Source: DASZHJ01 sp035604335
GTDB lineage: Bacteria > Pseudomonadota > Alphaproteobacteria > ATCC43930 > CGMCC-115725
DNA: 64,000 nt
NCBI GenBank assembly: GCA_035604335.1
Contig: DATNIT010000076.1
Span: 1 to 64,000 of the forward strand
Direction: 5' to 3'
This document shows, piece by piece, positions 25,060 to 34,189 of the stretch; within the stretch, counting starts at the first letter, position 1, and every line of letters begins with the position of its first letter. A program made the position numbers and the translations under genes. The notes below the pieces were generated by a model that searched no databases, was not told the DNA's origin, and was given only the letters and a program-made list of their open reading frames with translations.

Positions 25060-26262
25060 CTACCGGAGCATTCCGCAGCGCCGTAGCGGAGCGATCATCG
25101 ACGCGTCCAGCAGATGCCGGTAAGCGCGGTCGCGGTCGGCGGCGATCGCTGCCCATTCTTGCAGATTGCGGAGGCGGATCTCGGGATCGCGCTCCTCCAA
25201 GAGGCGCTTGTTGCGTTGAGTGATGGCGTTGATCGCATCGACCGCGGCGGGCTTGCGTTGGGGCTCATAGCCCGCGAGCTCGTCCTCACCGCTTTGTCCA
25301 CGCCAGACCCTGGCGATCCGCTCCGACAAGCTGAGGGCGTCGTGGATGCCGCCGTTGAGGCCCATGCCGCCCAGCGGGTTGTTGATGTGTGCGGCGTCGC
25401 CCGCGAGGAAGACGCGGCCCTTGCGGTAGGTCGCGGCCACGCGCTGGCTGACCCGATAGATCGCGCGCACGACGATTTCGTAGGGCTCCGCGCGCCGCAG
25501 GAGGTTTTGCAGGCTGTTCTGGATGCTGGCTTCCTGCACGGCGTCCTCTGGCTCCCTGCGTGTGTCGAGGGGCAGCACGATGCGCCACATGTCCGGGATC
25601 TGCAGGAGCAGGTACCACTCCTCGGGATCCGCGGTGTAGTTGACGGAGCAGATGTCGGGCATGCGGGCCCGGAAGTCGAAACGCGTCCCGGCCACCAGGA
25701 AATGCTCGGGATAGGTGAAGCCCGCGAAGTCGATATCGAGTGTCTTGCGCACCGTGCTGCGGCCGCCGTCGGCGGCGATCACGAAATCGGCCTTATAGAA
25801 ACGCTCGCCTTCGGGCGTGTCCACACGAACGATCGCCTCGTCCTCGCTCTGCGCCACATCGACGACCGCGTGGCCGAACAGCAGGCGCGCATCGGGGATC
25901 GCGGCGAGACGGCGATGAACCCAGTCCACGAGCTTGAATTGCTCGCATTGCAGCCGATAGGGGTACCGGGTGTCGTTGCGAAGCAGCGAGAAATCGAACT
26001 CGGCGATCCGGCCGCGCTGGCGGTCGCGGTATTGCATGGTGGGCGCCACCAGACCCATGGCGAGCAGCGCCTCGGTGGCGCCGCATGCTTCCAGCAAATC
26101 GAGCGTCGGGGGATGGAAAGTCGAGGCGCGATAGTCGATCACGGGCGCCGGCTCGCGCTCGAGCACGGTCACGGGAATGCCGTCCAGCGCAAGTGTCAAC
26201 GCCGCGACCGATCCGACCGGGCCCCCGCCGACGATGACCACGCGGTCGTGCGTTCGTTTCAT
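25060..26262 (-). CDS. FAD-dependent aromatic-type monooxygenase (PHBH/MhpA family)
   Basis: Encodes 400 aa. The FAD dinucleotide fold is at the start (DRVVIVGGGPVGSVAALTLA), followed by VLEREPAPVIDYRAS. The middle ADFVIAADGGRSTVRKTL gives the DG motif, and RVFLAGDAAHINNPLGGMGLNGGIHDA the GD motif of group A flavoprotein hydroxylases. These use NAD(P)H and O2 to hydroxylate aromatic rings. ATG 26262 starts just before the FAD fold; an earlier in-frame ATG was rejected. It is single, divergent from the YihY gene. Substrate not readable. Confidence 0.9.
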   Translation of the reverse strand: MKRTHDRVVIVGGGPVGSVAALTLALDGIPVTVLEREPAPVIDYRASTFHPPTLDLLEACGATEALLAMGLVAPTMQYRDRQRGRIAEFDFSLLRNDTRYPYRLQCEQFKLVDWVHRRLAAIPDARLLFGHAVVDVAQSEDEAIVRVDTPEGERFYKADFVIAADGGRSTVRKTLDIDFAGFTYPEHFLVAGTRFDFRARMPDICSVNYTADPEEWYLLLQIPDMWRIVLPLDTRREPEDAVQEASIQNSLQNLLRRAEPYEIVVRAIYRVSQRVAATYRKGRVFLAGDAAHINNPLGGMGLNGGIHDALSLSERIARVWRGQSGEDELAGYEPQRKPAAVDAINAITQRNKRLLEERDPEIRLRNLQEWAAIAADRDRAYRHLLDASMIAPLRRCGMLR

Positions 26263-26342
26263 GGTCCGCGCATTCTGGCGCACCGTTGGCACGAGCGCCA
26301 TGCCGAGCCTATGCTTCCCCTTGAGTGGCAGAGGAGCAAGGC

Positions 26343-27293
26343 ATGGCTGGGCCGATTTCCTACATCCGGCTGGTGCCGTTCTTGGCGGGGGAGATCTTCG
26401 AGGTGGCGCGCGGTGCCGTGCGCGGCTGGAGCGAGGATCGCGCGGCCAGCATGGGCGCCGCGATCGCGTACTACACGGTATTCTCGATCGCGCCGATCCT
26501 GTTGCTGGTGATCGCGATCGCCGGCCTCGCCTTCGGCGACCAGGCGGCGCAGGGGGCGCTCGTGGGCAATCTGAGCGACGTCATCGGCACCGAGGGCGCT
26601 CAAGCGCTTCAGGCGTTGGTCAAGCAGGCGGCAGTGGGCGCCTCGGGCCCGATCGCGACCGTGGTAAGCCTCGCCACGATGACGATTGCCGCGACCGCCG
26701 TGCTGGCCGAGCTGCAATCCGCTCTCAAGGTTGTATGGAAGGTCGAGGCGAAGCCCGGCCGCAAGATCATCACCGCGATCAAGCACCGGCTGCTTTGCCT
26801 CGCCATCATCTTGGCGTGCGGCGTTCTGCTCGGGGCTTCGCTCGCCACCAGCACGGCGATCACCATCCTCTCGGGCTATCTGAGCGCGGTGCATGCCGCG
26901 CTGCCCTATGTGCTGGGCGTGTTCAACGTTTGCGTCACGCTCGGCATGACCACCGTGCTGTTCGGCATGATCTTCAAGATCCTGCCGGACGCGCCGATCG
27001 ATTGGCGCGATGTCTGGGCAGGCGCGGCCTTCACCGCCGTGCTGTTCACGGTGGGCAAGCATTTGCTGAGCCTTTACATCGGCGGCAAGAACGTGGCGTC
27101 GGTCTACGGCGCGGCGGGCGCGCTCGTCATCGTGCTGCTTTGGGTCTACTACTCCACGCAAATCCTGCTGTTCGGCGCCGAGATCACCCGCGCGCACGCG
27201 GAGAGGCGGAGACTGCGGGAGGCGCGGCGATCGGCGGCACCCGCCGCCCCGGTGGGCGCGCCGGTCCTGGAGACGCCGCCGAGCGCGCTATAG
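26343..27293 (+). CDS. YihY/UPF0761 family inner-membrane protein
   Basis: Encodes 316 aa. The family core SMGAAIAYYTVFSIAPILLLVIAIAG (about 37-62) and VYGAAGALVIVLLWVYYSTQILLFGAEITRAH (about 258-289) are clear, with about six membrane segments. Once mislabelled ribonuclease BN, the family's function is unresolved. ATG 26343 follows GAGGAG by six bases; an in-frame GTG at 26325 precedes that site and is unlikely. The C-terminus is an Ala/Pro-rich tail. It is convergent with the RraA-type gene, three bases apart. Confidence 0.88.
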   Translation: MAGPISYIRLVPFLAGEIFEVARGAVRGWSEDRAASMGAAIAYYTVFSIAPILLLVIAIAGLAFGDQAAQGALVGNLSDVIGTEGAQALQALVKQAAVGASGPIATVVSLATMTIAATAVLAELQSALKVVWKVEAKPGRKIITAIKHRLLCLAIILACGVLLGASLATSTAITILSGYLSAVHAALPYVLGVFNVCVTLGMTTVLFGMIFKILPDAPIDWRDVWAGAAFTAVLFTVGKHLLSLYIGGKNVASVYGAAGALVIVLLWVYYSTQILLFGAEITRAHAERRRLREARRSAAPAAPVGAPVLETPPSAL

Positions 27294-27296
27294 GGG

Positions 27297-28019
27297 TCAC
27301 CCCTTCGGCTGGCGCTTCAGCCACTCCTGATACCGCGCGAGCGCCGCCTCTTTTGGCGGATAGGTGCCGATCACCGGCGCGCCCTTGCGGACTTCCTCGA
27401 TGACGAACTGCTCGAGCCGTTCTTGCTCGGCCGCGTCGTGCGCGACCTCCTTGGCAAGATGACGCGGGATCACGATCACGCCCTCTCCGTCGCCCACCAG
27501 CACATCGCCGGGGAACACCGCGACTCCGCCGCAACCGATCGGCTGGTTGAGATCGACGGCATGGTGCCGCGCGAGGTTGAGCATGGGCGCGGGGCCGCCG
27601 AAATAGACGGGAAATCCCAGCTCGGCGATCTCCGGTGAATCCCGCAAGCCGCCGTCGGAGACGAAACCCGCGACACCCCGCACCTTGAGCCTGGTGAGCA
27701 GGATCGAGCCGCCCGATGCCGCGCGCGCGTCGCCTCGGCAGTCGCACACCAGCACGTGCCCCGGCGGTACCGTCTCGATGGCCTTGCGCTGGGGATGATT
27801 GGGATCGGCGAAGACGCCGACGTGATCGAGGTCCTCGCGCGCGGGGATGAAGCGCAGCGTGAAGGCCTCGCCCACCATGGGCTCCGGTCCCTGGCTCAGG
27901 GGACGCACGCCCTGCATGACGGTCTGCCGGAGCCCTCGCTTGAAGAGCTGGGTCGAGAGCGTCGCGACGCTGCACTTGCGGAGCAGCGCTTTGATGTCGT
28001 CGCTGATGGCGGTGTCCAT
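27297..28019 (-). CDS. RraA-family aldolase/decarboxylase (HMG aldolase-like)
   Basis: Encodes 240 aa. The active-site segment GVAGFVSDGGLRDSPEI contains the DGxxRD pattern whose Arg and Asp bind substrate and metal in 4-hydroxy-4-methyl-2-oxoglutarate aldolases, and GDVLVGDGEGVIVIPRHLA is also typical. Enzymatic members cleave HMG/CHA or decarboxylate oxaloacetate; RNase E regulators of the family lack some of these residues. ATG 28019 follows GGAGGAGACGAGGCGTC. It is divergent from a GntR/FCD regulator over an 85-bp region with an inverted repeat, and likely serves a pathway whose substrate is imported by the ABC genes at 28978-33009. Confidence 0.87.
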   Translation of the reverse strand: MDTAISDDIKALLRKCSVATLSTQLFKRGLRQTVMQGVRPLSQGPEPMVGEAFTLRFIPAREDLDHVGVFADPNHPQRKAIETVPPGHVLVCDCRGDARAASGGSILLTRLKVRGVAGFVSDGGLRDSPEIAELGFPVYFGGPAPMLNLARHHAVDLNQPIGCGGVAVFPGDVLVGDGEGVIVIPRHLAKEVAHDAAEQERLEQFVIEEVRKGAPVIGTYPPKEAALARYQEWLKRQPKG

Positions 28020-28055
28020 GGACGCCTCGTCTCCTCCGGTTTTGCTAATATGGTA

Positions 28056-28070
28056 GCATACATGATATGC
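28056..28070. promoter_or_regulatory. Candidate operator of the GntR/FCD regulator
   Basis: GCATA-CATGA-TATGC is an inverted repeat in the short region between the divergent RraA-type and GntR-type genes. It is surrounded by an AT-rich patch suited to promoters. GntR/FCD regulators usually bind short inverted repeats next to their own gene. Confidence 0.45.
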
Positions 28071-28104
28071 ATGTGCGCGGGTCGCCGCCAACAGAGGCAG
28101 CCGA

Positions 28105-28908
28105 ATGAAACGTGGCGCCGGGAGGATGCCTGAGGCCGCTCCGAGACACGAGACGGGATCGGGCGCCCGTATCGTGCCCCTGCGCCGTCAGACCATTGCC
28201 GCCCAAGTTCGCGCCTTGCTGCGGCGCGACATCATCGCCGGTCGCCTGCTCCCACGCAGCATGCTGTCGGAGCACGAGCTGTCGCAACGCTTCGGCGTCT
28301 CGCGCACCCCGATCCGCGAAGCGTTGATCAAGCTCGCCGACGAGAACCTGATCGAAATCTACCCGCAGTACGGCTCCTTCGTTGCGCCCATCAAACTGCG
28401 CGCCGTCTTCGACAGCCAGTTCGTCCGCGAATCCCTGGAATGCTCCGCCATCGAGCGCGCCGTCGAGCGGATCGACGCGGCACAGATCAAGGCGCTATCC
28501 GTTTTGCTCCAGCGTCAGCGCGTCCTGCACAAGGTCGGGGACTACGACGAGTTTTTCCTTGCGGACGAGCGCATGCATGCCCTCATCATGGACATTGCCG
28601 GCCACGCAAATGCCTGGCGGCAGGTCGAGAACGCCAAGGCGCAAATGGATCGTGTGCGCTTTCTCTCGATGCGCAACGTGCGTAAGCAGCCCTCGGTGAT
28701 TGCCGAGCACACGCTCATCGTCGATCGCCTCACCCATCGCGACGGCGCCGGCGCCGTCACGGCGATGCGTAGCCACCTGAGGGGCCTGTTCCGCTCCGTG
28801 GAAATCCTGGCGGCGACTGACCCCGGTTATTTCGTCGAGGAGTCCGGCGGCGCCTCGAGTCCACCGCGGCGGGCTGCCGCCTCCGCCAGTCATGTCGGTC
28901 GCATCTGA
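28105..28908 (+). CDS. GntR family transcriptional regulator (FadR/FCD subfamily)
   Basis: Encodes 267 aa. The winged helix spans about 28-95 (IAAQVRALLRRDIIAGRLLP, then SEHELSQRFGVSRTPIREAL, the classic GntR recognition region). The C-terminal FCD all-helical ligand domain (about 110-235) shows the metal/ligand pattern with Asp and His in FFLADERMHALIMDIAGH and later histidines in EHTLIVDRL and AMRSHLRG. FCD ligands are commonly organic acids. It is placed between a divergent aldolase and an ABC importer and probably controls both. The exact start is uncertain (an internal ATG at 28126 is possible). Confidence 0.9.
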   Translation: MKRGAGRMPEAAPRHETGSGARIVPLRRQTIAAQVRALLRRDIIAGRLLPRSMLSEHELSQRFGVSRTPIREALIKLADENLIEIYPQYGSFVAPIKLRAVFDSQFVRESLECSAIERAVERIDAAQIKALSVLLQRQRVLHKVGDYDEFFLADERMHALIMDIAGHANAWRQVENAKAQMDRVRFLSMRNVRKQPSVIAEHTLIVDRLTHRDGAGAVTAMRSHLRGLFRSVEILAATDPGYFVEESGGASSPPRRAAASASHVGRI

Positions 28909-28977
28909 AGACAAGGGCTCGTCGTCTGGTAGTCGCGCTTTCGCGGCAACATCAACATCCCTGGGAGGGTTCGTCTC

Positions 28978-30162
28978 ATGCAACTAAAACCAAGCCGTCG
29001 CGCGGTTATGGCCGGGCTCGCAGGTTCCGCGCTCGTCGGTCCAAGCGCGCTCGCACAGGGCGCGCTGCAGCTGCCGAAATCGCCGGTTTCGCTCAACTTC
29101 GTCGACGTGGCCGGCAATCTCGCGCTCACCCAACCCGCGCTCGAGAACTACCGCAAGATGAAGCCTCAGCTGGTCTCAGCTATGACCTTCACCAAGGCAC
29201 CCGCGCCGGAGCTGCCCAGCAAGATCAAGGCGCAGCAGGATGCAGGGCGCGTCGATATCGATGGCGTGCTGACCGGGATCGACGCGCTCTCGGCGGTCGT
29301 CGACCAGAAGCTCTGGGTGCCTCTGCTGCCGGACTATGCGGCGAGCCTGCCGAAGCTCGACGACGTCTATCTGCCGGGCGCCAAGTTGATGCAGGGACTG
29401 GCGCAGAACCAGGGCATCTGCATTGTGTTCTGCCAGGCGGGTCCGCTCCTCGAGTACGCGCCCGACCGCGTCAAAGAGGTGCCGAAGACCGCCGAGGAGC
29501 TCCTCGGCTGGGCGAAGGCGCATCCCAATCGCTTCATGTATGCGCGGCCCGCGAATTCCGGTCCCGGCCGCGTCTTCATGATGGGCCTGCCCTACGTCCT
29601 CGGCGATAAGGATCCGCACGATCCCAAGAATGGCTGGGACAAGACCTGGGCCTATCTCAAGGAGCTCGGCCAATACATCGAGTACTACCCCTCCGGAACC
29701 GGTCCCACGATGAAAGAGCTGGGCGAGGGCTCGCGCGACATGATCCCGACCCAGATGGGCTGGGACATCAACCCGCGCGCTCTCGGCATCGTGCCGAAGG
29801 AAGCAATGGTGGGCACGCTCAAGGGATTCCATTGGGTCCTCGACGCGCACTATCTCTGCATCCCCAAGGGCCTTGCTCCGGAGAAGATCGCCGTCATGGT
29901 GGATCTCCTGAACTACATGCTGTCGAAGCCGGCGCAGGCCATCACCTATGATGCGGGCTACTTCTATCCCGGTCCCGCGGTGAAGGACGTGCCACTCTCC
30001 ATGGCGCCCCAGGAGAGCCAGGACGTGATCAAGGAATTCGGCCGTCCGGAGTACGAAAAGCTCATCGCCGACAATCCTCAGGAGCTGCCGCTGCTGCCGG
30101 ACCAGCTGGTCTATGCCTTCAGCCGCTGGGACGAGCAGATCGGCGCGGCGAAGACCAAGTAG
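28978..30162 (+). CDS. ABC transporter extracellular solute-binding protein (family 1)
   Basis: Encodes 394 aa. The N-terminus KPSRRAVMAGLAGSALVGP resembles a Tat signal (RR followed by a hydrophobic stretch) with cleavage near SALAQ. The body has PotD/AfuA-like features: QQDAGRVDIDGVLTGID, PKTAEELLGWAKAHPNRFMY and a C-terminal EYEKLIADNPQELPLLP. GGGAGGG precedes the ATG. It is the first of four importer genes and follows the GntR regulator by 69 bp. The substrate may be a polyamine, organic acid or iron chelate; context with an RraA-type aldolase favours an organic acid. Confidence 0.88.
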   Translation: MQLKPSRRAVMAGLAGSALVGPSALAQGALQLPKSPVSLNFVDVAGNLALTQPALENYRKMKPQLVSAMTFTKAPAPELPSKIKAQQDAGRVDIDGVLTGIDALSAVVDQKLWVPLLPDYAASLPKLDDVYLPGAKLMQGLAQNQGICIVFCQAGPLLEYAPDRVKEVPKTAEELLGWAKAHPNRFMYARPANSGPGRVFMMGLPYVLGDKDPHDPKNGWDKTWAYLKELGQYIEYYPSGTGPTMKELGEGSRDMIPTQMGWDINPRALGIVPKEAMVGTLKGFHWVLDAHYLCIPKGLAPEKIAVMVDLLNYMLSKPAQAITYDAGYFYPGPAVKDVPLSMAPQESQDVIKEFGRPEYEKLIADNPQELPLLPDQLVYAFSRWDEQIGAAKTK

Positions 30163-30175
30163 AAGGGCGTCCGGC

Positions 30176-31243
30176 GTGATCGCGGCGGCGCGCAAGTTCC
30201 GAAAATTGCGGCTCGACCAAGTGAGCCGCGACTTCGGCACCCACAATGCTCTGAAGGACGTGTCGCTGGAGGTCGGGCGGGGCGAGTTCATCGCCCTGCT
30301 CGGCCCTTCCGGATGCGGCAAATCGACGGCGCTCAACTGCCTCGCGGGCCTGTTGCCGCTCACCGCCGGCGGCATCTGGCTCGACGACGAGCGTATCGAC
30401 CGGCTGCCGCCGGAGCGGCGCGGCTTCGGCATGGTGTTCCAAAACTACGCGCTCTTCCCGCACATGACCGTGCGCAAGAACATCGGCTTCGGCCTGCGGA
30501 TGCAGGGTCGCCCGAGGACCGAGATCGACCAGAAGGTTGAGGACGCGCTGGCGCTCGTGCACCTCACCGAGCAAGGGGCGAAGCTTCCGGGGCAGCTCTC
30601 GGGCGGGCAGCAGCAGCGGGTGGCGATCGCGCGGGCGATCGTCATCGAGCCGCCCCTGGTCCTGATGGACGAGCCGCTCTCCAACCTCGATGCCAAGCTT
30701 CGCTTGGAGATGCGCGCGGAAATCCGACGCATCCACAACTCCGTGGGGTCCACCACCATCTACGTGACCCACGATCAGGACGAGGCGCTGTCGCTCGCCG
30801 ACCGCATCGTCGTGTTGCGCAACGGCATGGTGCGGCAGGTCGGCACACCCGGCGATCTCTACGGACGGCCTGCCCACCCCGACGTGGCGGAGTTTATGGG
30901 CTATCGCAATCTGCTGCGTTCGCGTGTGACGGCCTCGGGAAACGGCACGGCCACGGTACAGGTGGGTGGTGCCACCCTCTCGGGCGTGCCCCTTGAGCGG
31001 TTGGCGGACGGCGAGGCGATCGTCGCGATCCGACCGGAGGACCTGACGCCGCGGCCCGGCGGGCCGATCGCCGCCACCGTAGCGACGACGGAATATCGCG
31101 GCCGCGATTTCTACGGCACGGCGCTCACTGCGGATCGCACGGAGCTCTTCTTCCGCTCCGAGCAACCTGTGGTACCCGGCGAGACGCTATACCTCGGCGC
31201 CGAGGCGTCCCGGGTGCTCATCTATGGAAGCGGCTCGGCATGA
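30176..31243 (+). CDS. ABC transporter ATP-binding protein (PotA/AfuC-like)
   Basis: Encodes 355 aa. Walker A GPSGCGKST begins at residue 43, the Q-loop is VFQNYALFPHMTV, the signature LSGGQQQR, Walker B LVLMDEPLSNLDAK and the switch His is in VTHDQDEALSL. A TOBE domain follows (about 270-350). GTG 30176, thirteen bases after the binding-protein stop, was taken as start because an upstream ATG lies inside the previous gene. The stop overlaps the next permease start by four bases (ATGA). Confidence 0.92.
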   Translation: MIAAARKFRKLRLDQVSRDFGTHNALKDVSLEVGRGEFIALLGPSGCGKSTALNCLAGLLPLTAGGIWLDDERIDRLPPERRGFGMVFQNYALFPHMTVRKNIGFGLRMQGRPRTEIDQKVEDALALVHLTEQGAKLPGQLSGGQQQRVAIARAIVIEPPLVLMDEPLSNLDAKLRLEMRAEIRRIHNSVGSTTIYVTHDQDEALSLADRIVVLRNGMVRQVGTPGDLYGRPAHPDVAEFMGYRNLLRSRVTASGNGTATVQVGGATLSGVPLERLADGEAIVAIRPEDLTPRPGGPIAATVATTEYRGRDFYGTALTADRTELFFRSEQPVVPGETLYLGAEASRVLIYGSGSA

Positions 31244-32160
31244 CGACGCTCTCGGGTAGCGCCCTGCAAGCGAAAGTACTGGCGGACCGGCCGCCGCTGC
31301 GTCTCTTGCTGGCTCAGCGCGGCCTTGACGGCGTGACACTGCTGGTGCTGCCGGCCGTCCTTTTTATCATTGCGCTGTTCGTCTATCCCTTCCTCTACGG
31401 TCTCGTGTTGTCGCTGGAGCCCAAGGTCGGCGATTGGCTCGCCAATTATCGCCGATTCTTCTCCGAGCCGTTCCTCTACGACACGATTGCCAAAACCATG
31501 TGGCTCGCCCTGCCGTCGACGCTGGTGAACATCCTGATCTCGGTCCCGGTCGCGATGCGGGTGCGGCTCATGCGTCGCCAGCGCTTGCTGACCACCATCC
31601 TGGTGCTGCCGATCACGCTCGGCACGGTGCTGATCGCCGAGGGGCTGTTGAATTATCTGGGTCCGCAAGGTTGGCTCAATCGCACGCTGGTGCTGATTGG
31701 ACTCGTCTCCAGCCCGGTTCGCCTGGTGCACAATTACTGGGGCGTCTTCCTCTCTCTCGTGGTTTCCGGCTTCCCTTTCACTTTCCTGCTGACGCTCTCC
31801 TATATCACCGGGATCGATGCGTCCCTCGAGCAGGCCGCTTCCACTCTCGGCGCCAATGCACGGGCGCGCTTCTGGCACATCTTTCTGCCGCTCTTGGCGC
31901 CGGGCTTGGCCATCACCTTCTGCCTGTCGTTCGTGCAGACATTCTCGGTCTTTCCGTCGGCGGTGCTGCTGGGGGCGCCGGCCGGAGTGACCCGCGTGAT
32001 CTCGATCGCGGCCTATCAGGCGGCTTACGAGCAGTACGATTATTCCATGGCCTCGGCGATCGCGATGATCATGGGATTCGCCCAGCTCCTGGTCGTGGTG
32101 CTCGTGCTCGCGGCGCGCGGCCTCTTCTACCGCGGGCCCGCCGGCTCGGCGAAAGGCTGA
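31240..32160 (+). CDS. ABC transporter permease (PotB-like)
   Basis: Encodes 306 aa with about six membrane segments. The EAA loop is visible as SLEQAASTLGANARARFWHIFLPLLAPG (about 205-230). An N-terminal cytoplasmic stretch of about 30 residues precedes the first segment. ATGA overlap with the ATPase gene and six bases to the next permease show a single operon. It forms half of the heterodimeric channel with the product of 32167. Confidence 0.9.
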   Translation: MTTLSGSALQAKVLADRPPLRLLLAQRGLDGVTLLVLPAVLFIIALFVYPFLYGLVLSLEPKVGDWLANYRRFFSEPFLYDTIAKTMWLALPSTLVNILISVPVAMRVRLMRRQRLLTTILVLPITLGTVLIAEGLLNYLGPQGWLNRTLVLIGLVSSPVRLVHNYWGVFLSLVVSGFPFTFLLTLSYITGIDASLEQAASTLGANARARFWHIFLPLLAPGLAITFCLSFVQTFSVFPSAVLLGAPAGVTRVISIAAYQAAYEQYDYSMASAIAMIMGFAQLLVVVLVLAARGLFYRGPAGSAKG

Positions 32161-32166
32161 GGGACG

Positions 32167-33009
32167 ATGGGCCGCGAGACCGCGCTCTCCGACCGGCTCT
32201 GGACCACCGCGATTTGGGCCCTCGTCATCTTCTTCATCGTCAATCTCTTCGCGATGGTTGGGACCGTGTTGGTGAATTCGCTGGGGACGCGTTGGCTCGG
32301 CACGTGGCTGCCGACGGCCTTCACCACCAAGTGGTATGCCTCGGCCTGGAACGAATTCCAGCTCGACCAGGTGTTGGTGGTAACTTTTGAGGTGGTGGGA
32401 GCGGTGGTCGTGCTCTCGGGTGCGCTCGGCGTTCCCGCCGCCTATGCGCTCGCCCGGCGCGAGTTTCCCGGCAAGAAGCTGGTGACGCTGCTCTTCCTGC
32501 TGCCGCTGCTGGTGCCGCCGATCACCTTCGGCATTCCGCTCGCGACCGTGCTCTACCGGGCGGGACTTGCGGGCTCTATGTCTGGCGTCATCCTGGCGAA
32601 CCTGGTGCCGACCGTGCCCTTCGTCATACTCGTGATGATCCCCTTCATCGAGCAGATCGATCCGCGCATCGAGGCGGCAGCCCGCGTCTTCGGCGCCGGC
32701 ACGGCGCGCCTCTTCCTCCATGTACTGCTGCCGCTGCTGGCGCCGGGCATGCTGGCGGCCTTGCTGCTGGTGCTGGTGCGCACTATCGCCATGTTCGAGC
32801 TCACCTTCTTCACGGCGGGGCCGACCAGCCAGACCCTGGTGGTGGCGCTCTATTACGCCGTCTATGCCGCCGGCGTGCGCGCGGGCCAGTCGATCGACGC
32901 GATGGCGGTGATCTATATGGTGACGACGCTCGTGTGGCTCCTCATCGCGCTCCGTTTCGTCAATCCGACCCAACTCGTCACCCGCGCCAAGCGCGAGCAC
33001 GCACGGTAA
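32167..33009 (+). CDS. ABC transporter permease (PotC-like)
   Basis: Encodes 280 aa with six predicted membrane segments. The region PRIEAAARVFGAGTARLFLHVLLPLLAPGM is the EAA motif (about 160-190). The periplasmic TAFTTKWYASAWNEFQL near residue 50 matches the 'TTKWY' block of PotC/YdcV-type permeases. Last gene of the four-gene importer. Confidence 0.9.
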   Translation: MGRETALSDRLWTTAIWALVIFFIVNLFAMVGTVLVNSLGTRWLGTWLPTAFTTKWYASAWNEFQLDQVLVVTFEVVGAVVVLSGALGVPAAYALARREFPGKKLVTLLFLLPLLVPPITFGIPLATVLYRAGLAGSMSGVILANLVPTVPFVILVMIPFIEQIDPRIEAAARVFGAGTARLFLHVLLPLLAPGMLAALLLVLVRTIAMFELTFFTAGPTSQTLVVALYYAVYAAGVRAGQSIDAMAVIYMVTTLVWLLIALRFVNPTQLVTRAKREHAR

Positions 33010-33067
33010 ACTCGACGAAGCGCTTCCGAGCGCCATCTGCAGCGTCTTGCTGCCGGGAGGATCGCCG

Positions 33068-34189
33068 ATGCGTATGTCGTGGTTGCTCGCCCTGAGCCTC
33101 ACCCTGCTGCTGCCGCAGCCGTTGCCCGTCGCTGCGCAATCGCAGCAGAGCTCGAGCGTGGTCCGCGAGGGTCCGATCGATCACGACGTCTATCTCGCGG
33201 GATCCTCGGTCGAGCTGCAGGGTCCGATCGACGGCGATGCCGTCCTCGCGGGCGGGAGCATCGCGACGGATGGCGATATCGCCGGCAGCGTGCTCGCCGC
33301 CGGTGGCACCGTGGGCGTCCGCGGAACGGTGAAGCGCTCCGTTCGAGTGGCCGGCGGCGACGTCACCGCCGCTGCCCAGGTCGGGCGCGATCTGACGGCA
33401 GCCGGGGGTAGCGTGACGCTCTCCCGCGAGTCCCGCGTCGCCGGAGACGCGTGGATCGCGGCAGCGCATGTGGCCGTGAACGGCGGCATTGGCAAGGATC
33501 TCAATGCCATCGGAGCGAACGTCGCGGTTTCCGGCACCATCGACGGCGACGTGCATCTCAGGGGCCATTGGATCACGATCGGGCCCGAGGCGGTTATCCA
33601 CGGGCATCTCACCTACGAGTCGGACGAGCCGGCGGAGATCGACGCCCGCGCCCGCATCGACGGCGGCGTCACGCGCGGGGAGTGGACGGCGCCGCGGCAG
33701 GCGATGACTGCGGCGCATGTGATCGGCTACGCCGCGAAGATCCTGCTTGCCCTCGGTCTCGTCGCCGCCGGCTTGTTGTTCATCCTGGTGTTCCCCGGCT
33801 ATTCCCTGAACGCCGCCCATGTCATCGCGCTCCGGCCGCTCGCGAGCCTCGGCCTCGGCTTCGCGCTCTTGATCGCGACGCCGGTCGCAGCGGTCATCGC
33901 CATGGCGACGATGCTGGGCGCGATCCTGGGCTTGGTGGTGCTCGCGGCTTATTTCGTCTCGCTGCTGCTCGCGGTGCTGACCGTGGCGATCTTCCTGGGC
34001 GACGCCGTGCTGCGCCTCCTCGGTCGCGGCCCGGTCACGGGCATCGGGCGCCGGCTTGCCGCGCTCGTCCTGGGCGTGATCGCGCTGGTGGCGCTGAGCG
34101 GGGTGCCCTTCCTGGGCGGCTTCGTGTTCCCTGCCGCGCTTGTCTTCGGCCTCGGCGCTTTCTATCTCGAGGCCGCGGATCGCTACTGA
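33068..34189 (+). CDS. Secreted beta-helix (bactofilin-like) repeat protein with C-terminal membrane domain
   Basis: Encodes 373 aa. A signal peptide (SWLLALSLTLLLPQPLPVAA) is followed by about 170 residues of short Gly/Val/Ala repeats (GPIDGDAVLAGGSIATDGDI, GSVLAAGGTVGVRGTVKRSV), which should stack as a beta-helix as in polymer-forming or bactofilin domains. Residues from about 225 hold four hydrophobic segments. ATG 33068 follows GGGAGG by seven bases. Its last seven bases overlap the end of the convergent threonine aldolase. Role unknown; it may act as an envelope scaffold or sensor. Confidence 0.8.
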   Translation: MRMSWLLALSLTLLLPQPLPVAAQSQQSSSVVREGPIDHDVYLAGSSVELQGPIDGDAVLAGGSIATDGDIAGSVLAAGGTVGVRGTVKRSVRVAGGDVTAAAQVGRDLTAAGGSVTLSRESRVAGDAWIAAAHVAVNGGIGKDLNAIGANVAVSGTIDGDVHLRGHWITIGPEAVIHGHLTYESDEPAEIDARARIDGGVTRGEWTAPRQAMTAAHVIGYAAKILLALGLVAAGLLFILVFPGYSLNAAHVIALRPLASLGLGFALLIATPVAAVIAMATMLGAILGLVVLAAYFVSLLLAVLTVAIFLGDAVLRLLGRGPVTGIGRRLAALVLGVIALVALSGVPFLGGFVFPAALVFGLGAFYLEAADRY

